Position numbers and translations under genes: made by a program. The notes under the pieces were generated by a model, which did no database searches, was not told where the DNA came from, and was given only the letters and a program-made list of their open reading frames with translations. A stretch of DNA of 27,279 nucleotides from a virus, in the IMG/VR virus record IMGVR_UViG_3300029258_002211, positions 1 to 27,279 of that record, one strand, 5' to 3'. Numbering within the stretch: position 1 is the first letter of the stretch; each line of letters begins with the position of its first letter. Shown piece by piece: positions 15,047 to 21,876 of the stretch.

Positions 15047-15248
15047 CGTGTTCTCTCCTGCCCTCCAGGTCTTCCAGCGTCAGCCCCCGCAGTACGCGCA
15101 CCCATTCATCTGCGTTTACGGCACATATCAGACCGCCATACCAGTTCTTGAACAGCAGCCGCCCAGCCCGGTCTATGGTCATTCTGTGCGCTTCCACGAA
15201 GAATGTGTTGCCGTCTGTCGTCATTATGCCAAACGAAGTGGTTTTCAT
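15030..15248 (-). CDS. Hypothetical protein, 72 aa
   Basis: Not recognised. It is probably a small beta-rich protein (TSFGIMTTDGNTFFVEAHRM, then GRLLFKNWYGGLICAVNADE) with a charged helical end. It lies between terminase and portal genes, overlapping the portal start by 17 bp and touching the preceding stop (TAATG). No signal peptide or membrane span is visible. Confidence 0.6.
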   Translation of the reverse strand: MKTTSFGIMTTDGNTFFVEAHRMTIDRAGRLLFKNWYGGLICAVNADEWVRVLRGLTLEDLEGRREHDGNIS

Positions 15249-15454
15249 TACTCCTCATCAATCAGGTTTGCAAACAGCGTGTCGATTGCGCAATCTTTCT
15301 CTTCCAGCGCTAGTGCTGCCTCGCGTAGCAATTCGATGCACTGGCTTGCCAGAAACTCGGTCAGGTGCACGCGCGTGCTGTCGCCGGTAGTTACCCGGCG
15401 ACAGAGGCCCAGCTTGATGGCCGTTTCACGAAGCTGTCTGGCTAAGTCGTTCAT
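15248..15454 (-). CDS. Hypothetical helical protein, 68 aa
   Basis: Not recognised. It is a short soluble protein, mostly helical (LARQLRETAIKLGLCRRVTT, then CIELLREAALALEEKD). It follows the large terminase gene by 3 bp and is followed directly by the 72-aa gene. Confidence 0.6.
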   Translation of the reverse strand: MNDLARQLRETAIKLGLCRRVTTGDSTRVHLTEFLASQCIELLREAALALEEKDCAIDTLFANLIDEE

Positions 15455-15457
15455 GTT

Positions 15458-16738
15458 TTACCATCCCGGCCCTATCGGTAGTCGCCTGTCTATAACCTCA
15501 GTGCGCTCACCTGGCTGTGTGAGGTAGGCCACAGCGTAACGTAGCGCGTCCAGCATGTGATATGATTCCTTGTCCTCTATCGTTTCTGTCGGATTGCCTC
15601 GTCTGTCCATCTTGCGCCGGTAGTTACCTATTTCACTCATCAGATTGGGGCAGTTATCGTGAATGACCAGGCCAAAGTCTTTGAGCAACTGGTATACCCG
15701 GTCAATCCCTGCCCACACGTCTGAGATAGGTGGTTCGAGGAGCGGGATGCCAGCCCCGGCCCAGTCCGCCCGTGCCTGTCGCTCGCTTGGCCCTCCACCC
15801 ACCCAGGCAAATATCGTTTCACCCTTGCTCGCCCGGAGAATGTTATCGACATGTCCAGGTGTTGTTTCTCCAAATTCCTGATAATATTCCCTGTAGATAT
15901 TGAGCACGCCGTTTTGTGTATCCCACGCCAACCACACGGCGGCGATGTATGCGCCGAACGGGTCTATGCCAACGGCTCGCGGCCACAGTGCAGGTGGGGC
16001 GAAGTGCTTGACGACGTGCTTGTGCTCGTCGAATACGTCATAGATGCTTCCCTCCGGCGCAGCCCACAGGCCGTGGTAGAGGCGCAGCAGGCGTGATCCG
16101 GTCATGTTGCGCAGGCGGGATAGTGACCGCCTGCCTTGTTCTGTCCACGCTTCTTGTGTATGATCCCACAGAGTGGGATTGTCTTTGTGTGTGGACTCGA
16201 AGAACGTCAGCGGCCCATCCTTGGCACGTGTTCTTATCCAGTGCGTTGGAGGCCCAGGGTTGCAGTCTCCGATTAGCTGTGTGTACGGCATTACGGCTCC
16301 GCGTCCCGTGACGGGTCGGGTTAGGTACTCCCAGTCTGGTAGGCTCAACTCCTCGACCTGGTTGATGTATATCACATCTCTTTCGGATGATAATGTCTTG
16401 CCGGGGTCGTCCATCCCGCCAATCCAAATGCGGCTACCGTTGGGGTAGTCAATCCATTGTGGATAGCCACCGCCGTAGATGCGCACACCAGGTCCATGAT
16501 CTGTGAGTAGGTCTCTTTTTAAGGTGTGAAAGACAGTGCCGGTGATGTCAGTTTTGCGTTTGCGGATGATGGCAAGTTGTGCGTTGGGGTATTTGTAGGC
16601 CAGGGTGTGTAGCTTCCAGAGCATTGCCAGCGTTTTGCCTGTCTCGGCAGGCCCTGATAGAATGACCTCCGGCTCCCGGCATAGAATCGCATCGCGGTTG
16701 CCACCATAGAATGAATAAGGTGTCTCTGGTGTGTTCAC
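15458..16738 (-). CDS. terL: Terminase large subunit (TerL)
   Basis: This 426-aa protein is the ATPase/nuclease motor that packages DNA into procapsids. The ATPase domain has Walker A SGPAETGKT (28-36) and Walker B VIYINQVEEL (122-131) with the catalytic glutamate pair. The RNase-H-like nuclease domain starts at AVGIDPFGAYIAAVWL (about 255-270, metal-binding D259) and ends with the conserved aspartate in YHMLDALRYAVAYL near residue 400. It starts at a GTG overlapping the small terminase stop (GTGA). The length is normal. It ends in LPIGPGW, encoded by a sequence also found at the end of the minor head gene. Confidence 0.95.
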   Translation of the reverse strand: MNTPETPYSFYGGNRDAILCREPEVILSGPAETGKTLAMLWKLHTLAYKYPNAQLAIIRKRKTDITGTVFHTLKRDLLTDHGPGVRIYGGGYPQWIDYPNGSRIWIGGMDDPGKTLSSERDVIYINQVEELSLPDWEYLTRPVTGRGAVMPYTQLIGDCNPGPPTHWIRTRAKDGPLTFFESTHKDNPTLWDHTQEAWTEQGRRSLSRLRNMTGSRLLRLYHGLWAAPEGSIYDVFDEHKHVVKHFAPPALWPRAVGIDPFGAYIAAVWLAWDTQNGVLNIYREYYQEFGETTPGHVDNILRASKGETIFAWVGGGPSERQARADWAGAGIPLLEPPISDVWAGIDRVYQLLKDFGLVIHDNCPNLMSEIGNYRRKMDRRGNPTETIEDKESYHMLDALRYAVAYLTQPGERTEVIDRRLPIGPGW

Positions 16739-17082
16739 AGTTCATCCGGGTTGATGTTTCCGGTGTATTTGATGACGATCTCGCCGCTTTGTTCAGTTTT
16801 TTGTGTTTGAGTATAGCCACGCATGGCACCTTTCATTTTCAGGTACCACTTTGCGGTATGGACGTCTCTCTCATCACAGATGCTACTGTGAATCACAGAC
16901 TCAGCAACGTCAACAAGTCTTTCACATTCATCGTCATAAGCTCGCTTGACCGTGCTGTGTCCCTCAATCCACCGCTTGGCTGTGTTCCACTCACAGCCAA
17001 CACGCTCAGCTATAGTAGTGATAATGCCACCACTACCATCTATTGCATTTATAAATTGCTGAGCAGTATATTTAGAACCCAT
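16735..17082 (-). CDS. Terminase small subunit-like protein
   Basis: This 115-aa protein is directly upstream of and coupled to terL. The N-terminus (QQFINAIDGSGGIITTIAER, then VGCEWNTAKRWI) is a helix-turn-helix of the type used by small terminases to bind packaging sites, followed by a helical oligomerisation-like segment (AYDDECERLVDVAESVIHSS) and a short beta tail (GEIVIKYTGNINPDEL). It would recognise phage DNA at a pac or cos site. The noncoding 166 bp upstream is a candidate for that site. A generic HTH regulator is the alternative, but the context favours TerS. Confidence 0.82.
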   Translation of the reverse strand: MGSKYTAQQFINAIDGSGGIITTIAERVGCEWNTAKRWIEGHSTVKRAYDDECERLVDVAESVIHSSICDERDVHTAKWYLKMKGAMRGYTQTQKTEQSGEIVIKYTGNINPDEL

Positions 17083-17110
17083 ACCCCTTCGTTAGTTTTC
17101 CTCAGCCTGC

Positions 17111-17139
17111 TTGACATTCTATCCAATCCAGTGTATAAT
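17111..17139 (+). promoter_or_regulatory. Perfect-consensus sigma70-type promoter, plus strand
   Basis: TTGACA at 17111-17116 and TATAAT at 17134-17139, with a 17-bp spacer. Both boxes are exact. It is the only convincing plus-strand promoter in a window whose protein genes are all on the minus strand. It points away from the small terminase gene; predicted start is about 17146. Confidence 0.8.
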
Positions 17140-17145
17140 GTAACC

Positions 17146-17205
17146 ATCAATCAAAGATGCTGAAAGGCAAAAATGGAAACGACCCACTTGTTGGGTTGTT
17201 TTCAT
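17146..17205 (+). ncRNA. Candidate short hairpin-terminated RNA
   Basis: Starting about 7 nt after the plus-strand -10 box, the transcript would meet a 12-bp hairpin (17175-17186 with 17192-17203, 5-nt loop) preceded by an A-rich stretch and with a U-rich 3' arm. Two of the pairs are G-U, allowed only in plus-strand RNA (they become A-C mismatches on the other strand), which favours this orientation. An alternative pairing of 17175-17181 with 17226-17232 could form a longer three-stem RNA. A 42-codon frame (17157-17285) overlaps but has no Shine-Dalgarno. Confidence 0.5.
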
Positions 17206-17248
17206 ATCCCAGGCCGGAGGGTGGCCGTTTCCCTCTCTTATATGAGTA

Positions 17249-17548
17249 TCACGCATCTTTAAGCTCCCCGTTCGGTTGCAGGTAGGTAGAGCTAGTATCC
17301 TCTACCAGTCGCGCCCGTGCTACGTTTGGTTCGCATGCTGGAATGTCGGCCACCGTCAGCAGTGCCAGCCAGCGCGGTAGTACTTCCTTGGTCACGGTGC
17401 CGTCACGGAACATGCGTATCAGAGTGCATGGTGTGCCCCAAGCCGCAGCCCAATCTTCACTGGTATTGTCTGTCCCGCCGACGATCATGTGCCCTAGGTC
17501 ATCGAGACGCTGCCTCAGGCTATCGCCGGTGATGGTTACGGTAGTCAC
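17249..17548 (-). CDS. Hypothetical protein, 99 aa
   Basis: Not recognised. It is a soluble protein beginning TTVTITGDSLRQRLDDLGHM, with an amphipathic helical middle (TKEVLPRWLALLTVADIPAC) and an unstructured end. It starts at a GTG with GGAGG 7 nt upstream. It is the last gene before the noncoding gap and the terminases, and its 3' end lies opposite the possible read-through region of the plus-strand RNA. Confidence 0.6.
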   Translation of the reverse strand: MTTVTITGDSLRQRLDDLGHMIVGGTDNTSEDWAAAWGTPCTLIRMFRDGTVTKEVLPRWLALLTVADIPACEPNVARARLVEDTSSTYLQPNGELKDA

Positions 17549-17590
17549 TTATAGCCTCCAAGGTTGCGGAAGGCCACGGCGCGGGCGAAG

Positions 17591-17908
17591 TCACTTGTCA
17601 CCGTGGCCTCCCGCATCGACCAACTCTGAGATACTAGTCGGACAGTATGTCCAATCTGTTTTGGCCCGCCCTGACTGCCTAAGTGCTCGATTAGCTTCCG
17701 ACTCATTCCATAGCACCTCATCTTGTTTACGGTAACATTGTGATGAACCAGCCCATACGCAAGCCTTGACGCTGGGGCACATTAGTCCATTTATTCTCTG
17801 GCAATGAATCGTTGGCGGCATTTTTATATTCCACCACCACACATCCTGTACCATATTCCATTCCCGGCACACCCACGCCATAAACTCCCACAGCGGGGAT
17901 TCGATCAT
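17591..17908 (-). CDS. Hypothetical cysteine- and tryptophan-rich protein, 105 aa
   Basis: Not recognised. It has about six cysteines (VCREW, HCQRING, CPSVKACVW, QCYRK, YCPT) and a WWW run near residue 24, suggesting a small metal-binding or disulfide-stabilised fold. The ATG at 17908 or a TTG at 17917 (with AGGGG upstream) could start it. It follows the sugar epimerase gene closely. Confidence 0.5.
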   Translation of the reverse strand: MIESPLWEFMAWVCREWNMVQDVWWWNIKMPPTIHCQRINGLMCPSVKACVWAGSSQCYRKQDEVLWNESEANRALRQSGRAKTDWTYCPTSISELVDAGGHGDK

Positions 17909-17922
17909 CGGTCCCAATCCAC

Positions 17923-18855
17923 TTACCCCTGCCGATACCAGGTCACCGTATGCTCCAGCCCCTCGTAGAAGCTAACATCGGGCTGGTATTCTATCATGCA
18001 ACGTATCTGGCCAATATCGGCATACGAATGGCGTATGTCACCGGGGCGCGGGTCGGTGAACCGCGGATCGATGCTCACATCCAGGATCTGATGCAGATTG
18101 GACACCAAATCGAGAAGTGTGTACCGTTCTCCAGAGCCAATATTGAACACTTGTCCCACCCCATCAGGGCTCTCGCACGCCAGCAGGTTCGCCCGGACGA
18201 CATCGGCAACGTAGACAAAATCCCGTGACTGTAACCCGTCGCCGTAGATGGTCGGTGGTTCACCCTGCAGCAAAGCTGCAATGAACCTGGGGATGACCGC
18301 CGAATACTGCGATGTCGGGTCCTGGCGCGGGCCGAACACGTTGAAATAGCGCAATACTGTCGTCGGCAAGCCGTAGACGTGCTGGAAAGCGCGACAATAA
18401 TGCTCCCCGGCCAGTTTGGACACGGCGTAGGGTGAAAGCGGGAGTGTGAGCATGTCCTCTCGTTTGGGAAGCACCGGGTCTTCACCATAAACAGCCGACG
18501 AGGAAGCGTACACCACCCGGTGCACACCAACATCTCGGGCCGCGACGAGTACGTTGAGCGTGCCAACCAAGTTAGTCTGGTTGGCCGCCAGGGGGTCGGC
18601 CACGGAGTGAGGCACCGAGGACAGCGCGGCCAGGTGTATGACGTAGCTCGCACCCGCCATAGCCCATCTCACGGTCTCCAAATCACCAACGTCACCTTCA
18701 ATCAGATCAACGTGGGATAGGGCCTCCTGCAGATTGTCACGCTTTCCAGTCGAGAAGTTGTCCAACACCCGCACGGAAGCACCACGCCTGAGCAGCTCAT
18801 CAGCGATATGCGAACCGATGAAACCAGCACCACCTGTCACCAGATACAATGCCAT
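17923..18855 (-). CDS. NAD-dependent sugar epimerase/dehydratase (UDP-glucose / UDP-GlcNAc 4-epimerase-like)
   Basis: This 310-aa extended short-chain dehydrogenase is intact. The NAD-binding motif TGGAGFIGSH lies at 7-16. VLDNFSTGKRDNL (about 30-42) resembles 4-epimerases. HLAALSSVPHS follows at about 74. The catalytic serine lies in ASSSAVYG and the YxxxK pair in SPYAVSKLAGEHY, with a downstream DFVYVADVV segment. Such enzymes interconvert UDP-hexoses or their N-acetyl forms, supplying nucleotide sugars for glycosyltransferases. AGGTAGG precedes the ATG. The sequence is visibly more GC-rich than most neighbours and adjoins a broken wecB, so both were probably acquired together from a cellular genome. 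It could feed the GT block at 1-12247 (inference). Confidence 0.88.
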   Translation of the reverse strand: MALYLVTGGAGFIGSHIADELLRRGASVRVLDNFSTGKRDNLQEALSHVDLIEGDVGDLETVRWAMAGASYVIHLAALSSVPHSVADPLAANQTNLVGTLNVLVAARDVGVHRVVYASSSAVYGEDPVLPKREDMLTLPLSPYAVSKLAGEHYCRAFQHVYGLPTTVLRYFNVFGPRQDPTSQYSAVIPRFIAALLQGEPPTIYGDGLQSRDFVYVADVVRANLLACESPDGVGQVFNIGSGERYTLLDLVSNLHQILDVSIDPRFTDPRPGDIRHSYADIGQIRCMIEYQPDVSFYEGLEHTVTWYRQG

Positions 18856-18858
18856 ATC

Positions 18859-19451
18859 CTACCTTCCGACCAGCATTTCGACGATCCGCTCCGCCGCTCG
18901 ACCATCCCACAAATCCGGCACGCGTCCTTCGGGCACGTCGCCCGCCAGGATGCGCTCGATCTCCGGCACAACGCGCTCCGGCGCAGAGCCGATGACCCGG
19001 TTGGTACCCACGGTAACGGTGACGGGGCGCTCAGTGGCCGGCCGCAGCGTCACACAGGGCACGCCCAGGATCGTCGTCTCCTCCTGAATGCCACCCGAGT
19101 CGGTCAATACCACACGCGTCCGCGCCATCAGGTGCAGGAACTCCAGGTAGCCCAGCGGCTCACATAGGCCTGGCCCCAGCAGTTTCATCGCTCGCGCCAG
19201 CAACCCAAAATCCTCCAGGCGCTTGCGGGTACGGGGGTGAACCGGGAAGATGACATGCAGTCGCTCCCGCACCTGTCCCAGTGCCTCGACGATGGCGGCC
19301 AGTTTGGCCGCCATCGTCCACGTTGCGAGGCCGGTGCAAGGTCACGAGCGAACGTGAACCCTTCTGGCGGTTCGTCGCCCAGCGCGTGCCGGGCGACTAG
19401 CTCATCCAGCGCGCGAGAGGCAGAAATGGCCTCAATGGCTATCATCACCAT
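18859..19451 (-). pseudogene. Decayed UDP-N-acetylglucosamine 2-epimerase (WecB) remnant
   Basis: Three frames in succession encode parts of the C-terminal half of WecB: SRALDELVARHALGDEPPEG (from about 19420), then VTLHRPRNVDD (about 19345-19313), then AKLAAIVEALGQVRERLHVI with FPVHPRTRKRL, TDSGGIQEETTILGVP and RPVTV to the stop at 18859. Intact WecB is about 370 aa; the N-terminal half is missing and two frame changes separate the pieces, so it cannot make an active enzyme. The last frame alone (from 19314) would give a 151-aa fragment. The second frame change falls inside a perfect 14-bp inverted repeat. The DNA is GC-rich and ends directly at the intact epimerase gene, suggesting one imported two-gene sugar-nucleotide segment. 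Confidence 0.85.
19288..19318. repeat. Perfect 14-bp inverted repeat with 3-nt loop
   Basis: Bases 19288-19301 and 19305-19318 are exact reverse complements around GTT. The repeat lies precisely where the wecB remnant changes frame between NVDD and AKLAAIV. There is no T-run on either side, so it is not an intrinsic terminator. Confidence 0.95.
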
Positions 19452-20256
19452 CCTCCTCAACCTTGCTACTGCTCATCATCGGCATGTACACCACGTACAG
19501 GTCAGGCGACCCTACCAGCCCGGCGAAGTAGTAGCCATCTTCCAGCTCCTGCCCCGGCGGAGCAACGTAGTACTCCGGGTACACACCCCCCTTGTCGTAC
19601 CACTTGCACGACTCGTATAACTGCGCCAGGCCGTCGAAGTTGGGTGTCACGGCGTAGGTGATAGTGCCGTCCCACTGGCCTGTACCAGGCACCACGTCGC
19701 CAGGGTGCACGTCGCGCTGAATCGGCATCACGTACGGTTGCATTGTGTTGGCGATATGCCCGCTCTGAATCAGTGCGCCATCTTGGTACAGACGATAATT
19801 ACAATCGAGCGCGTAATCCAGCTTGGGTATATCAAGTGTGTTCACGCCGGTGAACGTGAACACCTCCCCGCTGGACGCCTCGACCGTGACAGTAATCAGA
19901 GTGTAGTACTCTACTGTGTCTGATACGATAGTCGTATGGTTAGAAGTTTCATAACCTGTCATACCTATCCAGGCCCAGCCGTCGCCCTGTTCTGTGTCTG
20001 GCGCATCCCAGAACAGCCCGATCTCTCGCGTTACGGTGTCCAGCGCCTGCACCTCGAATACCTCTACATACGCATCAGGCCCCGGCACCGGTACCGGCAA
20101 TACAGACATCGGCGGAGTAGGCAGTGGAGACGCAGTCGGAGGAACGTAGCAGGATGAAAGGCCAACAGACAAAAGAACGGCTGCGCCGATGGATGCCAGA
20201 ACAATGGCAATGCTGGTTGCCAGTCTGCTATGCTTTTTGCTCATCTCTTTGTTCAT
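19432..20256 (-). CDS. Putative lipoprotein, secreted beta-rich protein
   Basis: This 274-aa protein has a classical lipoprotein signal: basic N-terminus (NKEMSKKHSR), hydrophobic core (LATSIAIVLASIGAAVLL), lipobox-like LSSC with Cys at about 36, then a Pro/Ser/Thr-rich linker. The mature part is beta-rich and Tyr-rich (VEYYTLITVTVEASSGEVFT), without a motif I can name. The C-terminus LYVVYMPMMSSSK resembles the YLPL-type ends of Chloroflexota exported proteins (weak). AGGAG lies 6 nt before the ATG. It might be a surface-exposed lysogenic-conversion or superinfection-exclusion protein (inference). Its 3' end overlaps the wecB remnant by about 20 bp. Confidence 0.68.
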   Translation of the reverse strand: MNKEMSKKHSRLATSIAIVLASIGAAVLLSVGLSSCYVPPTASPLPTPPMSVLPVPVPGPDAYVEVFEVQALDTVTREIGLFWDAPDTEQGDGWAWIGMTGYETSNHTTIVSDTVEYYTLITVTVEASSGEVFTFTGVNTLDIPKLDYALDCNYRLYQDGALIQSGHIANTMQPYVMPIQRDVHPGDVVPGTGQWDGTITYAVTPNFDGLAQLYESCKWYDKGGVYPEYYVAPPGQELEDGYYFAGLVGSPDLYVVYMPMMSSSKVEEDGDDSH

Positions 20257-20548
20257 TGAGTACTCCTATTACTTGATCATACCTCTGTGCGCACCATCCA
20301 AGTGGCACCTTTCGTTCATCCCACGCCGGGTCTATATCGCCGATTTCAATCAGTCCAATCTTCAATGCCTGAATCAACGCCGGAATGCGTTTGCACTTGT
20401 ATGGCGCTGGAGGTAGCCCCAACTTGCGAAATAGACACCGCCACGTCTCGCGAACCGTGCCAAGCTGAATACCACCGTGATGGGCCAGCCATCGGTTCGT
20501 GCGAGTGGCGTGGCACAGAAACCACCGCTGGCGCTTGGTCAAGTTCAT
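20228..20548 (-). CDS. LuxR-type helix-turn-helix protein
   Basis: About 106 aa from the ATG at 20548 (the frame is open to 20629). LTKRQRWFLCHATRTNRWLA (residues 3-22) followed by HHGGIQLGTVRETWRCLFRK and LGLPP aligns with the LuxR/GerE C-terminal DNA-binding domain pattern (LT-RE... A.. L.....TV...... KLG). The helices after it (RIPALIQALKIGLI) also fit that family. There is no receiver or ligand domain, so it is a stand-alone HTH. It follows the lysis-type genes and precedes the lipoprotein, overlapping the latter by 29 bp. It could regulate late genes, but its target is unknown. Confidence 0.6.
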   Translation of the reverse strand: MNLTKRQRWFLCHATRTNRWLAHHGGIQLGTVRETWRCLFRKLGLPPAPYKCKRIPALIQALKIGLIEIGDIDPAWDERKVPLGWCAQRYDQVIGVLNEQRDEQKA

Positions 20549-20559
20549 CCACGCACGAC

Positions 20560-20625
20560 GCTCCTCCAGGAACCGGGGCACGCCCCGGTTGCAAGCACGC
20601 ACCCCGGCCCCAGGAAAGGAGGAGC
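20560..20625 (-). promoter_or_regulatory. Possible ribosome-binding-site-sequestering RNA structure
   Basis: The purine-rich GGAGGAGC before the HTH gene (20560-20567) is exactly complementary to GCTCCTCC 50 nt upstream (20618-20625). Between them lies a perfect 9-bp inverted repeat (20571-20579 / 20582-20590). Folded, this would hide the Shine-Dalgarno. If translation begins at 20629 instead, the structure is within the coding region. Confidence 0.4.
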
Positions 20626-20679
20626 ACACCGGACGCCCGCAGCCCAGCCACGAGAAACAGACGCCCGTGAACTCACAGA

Positions 20680-20994
20680 CTAACCCCCACCCTTTATCGG
20701 CCCATCGTTCATCATCTCATCTACCTCCAACGCAATCTGGTGTTGCGCTGCTATCTCAAGCTCGCGCCGCTCCAGGCTATTCTCTTCCGTTTCCTCTATC
20801 TGGTCGGCAATACTCAGTACAGTGGCCGAATCCACCGCTCCGTTCAGCAACTTTTTGGCTGTCGCCAGCAGGAACCGTAGCGCGCGCAGATACCACGCCA
20901 GGTCACGGCGTGCCCGAATGCGAGCGGCGCGGACGGCAGCGATAGGGTCACCTTGACTACTTTCTGTAGTCGACTGACTATTTTTTGTAGTCAT
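20680..20994 (-). CDS. Hypothetical helical protein, 104 aa
   Basis: Not recognised. It has a Ser/Thr/Gln-rich N-terminus followed by helical basic and acidic segments (AARIRARRDLAWYLRALRFL, then QIEETEENSLERRELEIAAQ). It is probably a soluble coiled-coil-like protein. It overlaps the M23 peptidase stop by 4 bp (ATGA). The first 13 codons coincide with two tandem inverted repeats that could form adjacent hairpins at the translation start. Confidence 0.6.
   Translation of the reverse strand: MTTKNSQSTTESSQGDPIAAVRAARIRARRDLAWYLRALRFLLATAKKLLNGAVDSATVLSIADQIEETEENSLERRELEIAAQHQIALEVDEMMNDGPIKGGG
20955..20992 (-). promoter_or_regulatory. Tandem inverted repeats over a start codon
   Basis: Two adjacent dyads are present: GACTAC / GTAGTC (20955-20960, 20966-20971) and GACTA / TAGTC (20976-20980, 20988-20992). 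They share the same half-site and lie immediately after the ATG of the 104-aa gene. They could be two operator sites or two mRNA hairpins; no promoter is visible just upstream. Confidence 0.55.
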
Positions 20995-21620
20995 TTCTTC
21001 TTCTTCAACATCGCGTCCACCACCGCCGGGTCCAGGTGTGCTTTTAGCACTGGCACCGGGTCAATCCATCGTATGTCTGGATGCTTGGTGAACCACCAGT
21101 GCGGTTGAAACGGGTTGCGTGCCATATCAAGATGCAAGTGGTCACCACCTGCCCCCAATGTGTAGTTTCCGATATGACCAATGCAATCGTCAACCATGAT
21201 CATATCGCCAGGCTTCCAATCGCAGCTTTCCAGATGCCAATAGCGCACCCACAGGGGCGTGCCGTCGTGTTCTATCTCGATGACCACGCCGCCGAGGTAG
21301 CTGTTGCTGTACCCGGCAGCGTAGACGGTGCCCGAAGCAATCGCCCACACTGGCTGGCCTCGATCTACATCACCCCACGGATAGTGGTCTACATTTTCGT
21401 CAATACCGGTATGGCAATAGCCATCATTCTTCGCACCAGTCGTGTCGTGCCACGCCGCGCAATACCATTCCTCAGTTGGATACTCACACGAACCAACCGG
21501 ATATGCCCACCCCTCTTCTGGCTCCGGCTCCTGTGCCAGCAGTATCCGCAGCCGAATCGCCGCATTTTCACAGGCGGTGGCAACAGCAGAAATTTCTGCG
21601 ATTTGGTCAAGAGTCATCAT
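20991..21620 (-). CDS. M23-family metallopeptidase, probable endolysin
   Basis: This 209-aa protein has the LytM/M23 zinc site: CHTGIDEN (H70, D74), YWHLESCDWKPGD (H129) and GDHLHLDM (H161, H163). Around them is the usual beta-sandwich (VWAIASGTVYAAGYSNSYLG, VVIEIEH). M23 enzymes cut peptide crosslinks in peptidoglycan. The N-terminus is a short helix without a signal peptide, so export would depend on a holin such as the candidate at 23424-23705. The C-terminus ends in four lysines. The gene is in the lysis region and overlaps neighbours on both sides. A virion-associated hydrolase is the alternative. Confidence 0.85.
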   Translation of the reverse strand: MMTLDQIAEISAVATACENAAIRLRILLAQEPEPEEGWAYPVGSCEYPTEEWYCAAWHDTTGAKNDGYCHTGIDENVDHYPWGDVDRGQPVWAIASGTVYAAGYSNSYLGGVVIEIEHDGTPLWVRYWHLESCDWKPGDMIMVDDCIGHIGNYTLGAGGDHLHLDMARNPFQPHWWFTKHPDIRWIDPVPVLKAHLDPAVVDAMLKKKK

Positions 21621-21876
21621 CGTCGTCTCCCTTCTTTCGCCAGATGCGTCTACGCCTGCTCGCTTGTCTATCCCATACCATCAACGTCTCCCACCCTCCA
21701 GCATCTACCAAGCGCATCAGGCGATTGTGTGCCGTCGTCACGCCAATAACCTCGCCGGTCTCGTGTTTTATGTGCTCGATGTAGTCCTCTTTCATAATAT
21801 CGTCAGGCAAACGCGGCGGTAGCACCGTCAGCCGTACCAACTCATTCAGCAATTCTTGCTTGCGTTCGTCGTTCAC
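21607..21876 (-). CDS. Hypothetical charged protein, 89 aa
   Basis: Not recognised. The N-terminal helical region (NDERKQELLNELVRLTVLPP) is followed by IEHIKHETGEVIGVTTAHNR and a very basic stretch (RQASRRRRIWRKK), then an acidic tail of consecutive aspartates. It might bind nucleic acid through the basic patch. It starts at a GTG with GAGGAAG upstream; it overlaps the M23 gene by 14 bp. Confidence 0.6.
   Translation of the reverse strand: MNDERKQELLNELVRLTVLPPRLPDDIMKEDYIEHIKHETGEVIGVTTAHNRLMRLVDAGGWETLMVWDRQASRRRRIWRKKGDDDDDS

Noticed and set aside
17157-17285. 42-codon plus-strand ORF downstream of the plus-strand promoter
   Set aside because: It has no Shine-Dalgarno, its early codons form the hairpin, and it runs into the antisense of the next gene; the RNA interpretation is preferred.
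20571-20590. Perfect 20-bp palindrome as a terminator
   Set aside because: There is no T-run on either strand; interpreted instead as part of a possible 5' structure.
21081-21749. Plus-strand ORF of 222 aa
   Set aside because: It is antisense to the M23 peptidase gene; no motif or ribosome-binding site.
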